Notes under the pieces: model-generated | Told to the model about the DNA's origin: nothing | Seen by the model: only the letters and a program-made list of their open reading frames with translations | The model's database searches: none | NCBI GenBank assembly: GCA_007136565.1 | Contig: SLGS01000194.1 | Span: 1-6,701, forward strand | Length of the DNA: 6,701 nucleotides | From: Clostridia bacterium | GTDB lineage: Bacteria; Bacillota; Sulfobacillia; SLMV01 | Direction of reading: 5' to 3' | Position numbers and translations under genes: made by a program | Part shown: one piece after another, positions 5,867-6,701 of the stretch | Layout of the letters: every line of letters starts with the position of its first letter | Position numbering within the stretch: the first letter of the stretch is position 1

Positions 5867-5893
5867 AAAAAACCCCGTCCCGGAAGGACGAGG
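5867..5893 (-). terminator. Intrinsic terminator of the thrS T-box leader
   Basis: CCUCGUCC (5893-5886) pairs with GGACGGGG (5880-5873), 8 bp with one G-U, and is followed at once by six U residues (5872-5867). Its 5' arm and loop hold CCUUC, the antiterminator partner. Confidence 0.92.
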
Positions 5894-6106
5894 TCTAGTC
5901 GCGGTTCCACCTTCGTTGGTCCGGCATAGCCGAACCCTCCTCTGAACCCCTTAACGACGGGTCGCCGGCGGACTCATCGCCAGCCCTCGGGAGTGGTACT
6001 CCACCGCCGCGGATGGGGATCTCCCAGCACTTCGATCCCTTCTCTGTATCCACGTATCCGGGTGAGCTCGTCTCCGTCACCGGGTTATACCATATTCCAA
6101 TATACC
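5867..6106 (-). promoter_or_regulatory. T-box leader of thrS (tRNA-Thr sensing, specifier ACC)
   Basis: The T-box sequence AAGGTGGAACCGCG lies at 5913-5900. GAAGG (5914-5910) can pair with CCUUC (5887-5883) as antiterminator, excluding the terminator at 5893-5867. In Stem I the distal elements CAGAGA and GUGCUGGGAG flank an AGGGAUC/GAUCCC helix. The 3' side of the specifier loop reads GGAGU, ACC (5997-5995), A, then CUCC, which pairs with GGAG on the 5' side. ACC encodes threonine, agreeing with the gene downstream. A separate hairpin at the extreme 5' end (6110-6079) precedes Stem I. Folding was done by eye. Confidence 0.94.
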
Positions 6107-6111
6107 CGGTA

Positions 6112-6140
6112 ATTATATCCCGCGCATCCGGCGGTGTCAA
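6112..6140 (-). promoter_or_regulatory. Consensus sigma-A promoter of thrS
   Basis: Minus strand: TTGACA (6140-6135), a 17-base spacer and TATAAT (6117-6112), a perfect match in both hexamers at optimal spacing. The predicted start is near 6106-6104. It lies 10 bases after the stop of the MutS-like gene, with no terminator in between. Confidence 0.93.
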
Positions 6141-6150
6141 AGAATCCCGG

Positions 6151-6701
6151 TCACCGCCCGAAGATGCGTTCGTAAAGGTCCCCGCCATAGCTCGTCTGCG
6201 AGGGGCGCCCGGGCTCCATCCGGTAGGTCCTGCGCCCGTCCCCTTCCCTGGTGGCCCTGAGGAATCGAACCCGGGGGTGCTCGGCGTCGTAGAGGGAGCG
6301 GGCGAACTCGTACAGGTGCGTGACGAAGACCACCCCTACCCCGGTGGCCTCCAGCCCTCCGATGATCCCCGCTGCGATCTCGGAACCTTCCCTCTCGTTG
6401 GTGGAGGCGAAGGATTCGTTCAACAAGACCATGGAACCCGGTTTCAATCGCTCCACTATGGCGCTCATTCGCTTCAGTTCCTCTTCCAGTTTCCCGCTCT
6501 CCATGTGCGGATCCTCGCGCCTGCGAAAATGGGAGAATACGCCGCGGGCGGGCGAAGCGGAGAAGGAGTCGGCGGCCACAAACATCCCCGCCTGCATCAT
6601 CAGGTATGCCAGGCCGATGCCCCGCAAGAACGTCGTCTTACCCCCCTGGTTTGCACCGGTCACCACCAGTACGCGACAGTGGGAATCTTCGAAGTCGTTC
6701 G
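6151..6701 (-). CDS. MutS-like ATPase, C-terminal domain (N-terminus beyond window edge)
   Basis: The 183 complete codons encode the ATPase domain of a MutS-related protein. Walker A is VVTGANQGGKTTFLR, 13 codons in from the edge, followed by GLAYLMMQAGMFVAADSFSA, then SHFRRREDPHMESGKLEEELKRMSAIV, which resembles the signature region of MutS family ABC ATPases. The Walker B position reads MVLLNESFASTNEREGSEIA, with Asn where MutS and MutS2 have Asp (DE), followed by VVFVTHLYEFA with the H-loop His. It ends SYGGDLYERIFGR. No Smr nuclease tail is present, so it is not a typical MutS2, and the ending differs from canonical MutS. It fits a less-studied MutS-related group with NESFA in Walker B (recalled from family knowledge). 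Mismatch repair is not established for it. The stop is 10 bases before the thrS promoter, so the genes are in tandem but separately transcribed. Confidence 0.88.
   Translation of the reverse strand, partial: NDFEDSHCRVLVVTGANQGGKTTFLRGIGLAYLMMQAGMFVAADSFSASPARGVFSHFRRREDPHMESGKLEEELKRMSAIVERLKPGSMVLLNESFASTNEREGSEIAAGIIGGLEATGVGVVFVTHLYEFARSLYDAEHPRVRFLRATREGDGRRTYRMEPGRPSQTSYGGDLYERIFGR

Noticed and set aside
1..6701. Search for CRISPR repeats, insertion-sequence ends, integrase or toxin-antitoxin genes, tRNA genes
   Set aside because: No repeated spacers, transposase motifs, tRNA cloverleaf or phage-like genes were seen; the window is housekeeping translation genes with their leaders.

Overview
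The window reads as a chromosomal translation-gene block from a high-GC Gram-positive bacterium. The gene order infC-rpmI-rplT-SpoU methyltransferase-pheS, the IF3 sequence (for example the VKVTIMFRGRE stretch and an N-terminus close to actinobacterial IF3) and high-GC coding fit Actinomycetota, probably a deep-branching lineage. Two T-box leaders ending in intrinsic terminators and frequent ATA/AGG codons are less typical of classical actinobacteria, so a high-GC Bacillota relative cannot be excluded. No mobile element, CRISPR array, tRNA or rRNA is visible.

All genes but one are on the minus strand, so the biological order runs from right to left. At the right edge is the C-terminal part of a MutS-like ATPase (6701-6151). 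Next is a consensus sigma-A promoter, a T-box leader with a threonine specifier (ACC) and full-length thrS (5842-3914). A second promoter follows (3882-3853), with a structured leader that can switch between an 11-bp antiterminator pairing and an 11-bp terminator hairpin. It leads into infC-rpmI-rplT and a TrmH/SpoU rRNA methyltransferase, and resembles the L20-controlled leaders of Gram-positive infC operons. The convergent RDD-family membrane protein gene (1200-1667, plus strand) sits between the methyltransferase and pheS. The last unit is a third strong promoter (1031-1003), a long leader with a phenylalanine T-box (specifier UUC), and the first 193 codons of pheS, which leaves the window at base 1.

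The logic is coherent. Two aminoacyl-tRNA synthetases are each controlled by a leader that reads the charging of their own tRNA. Between them, initiation factor IF3 and ribosomal proteins L35 and L20 appear to be controlled by an attenuator, and IF3 probably starts at a non-canonical ATA codon of the kind used for IF3 autoregulation. I see no undescribed multi-gene system. The most useful observations are regulatory: the ATA start of infC, the infC attenuator, the rpmI-rplT hairpin and the unexplained 5' extension of the pheS leader.
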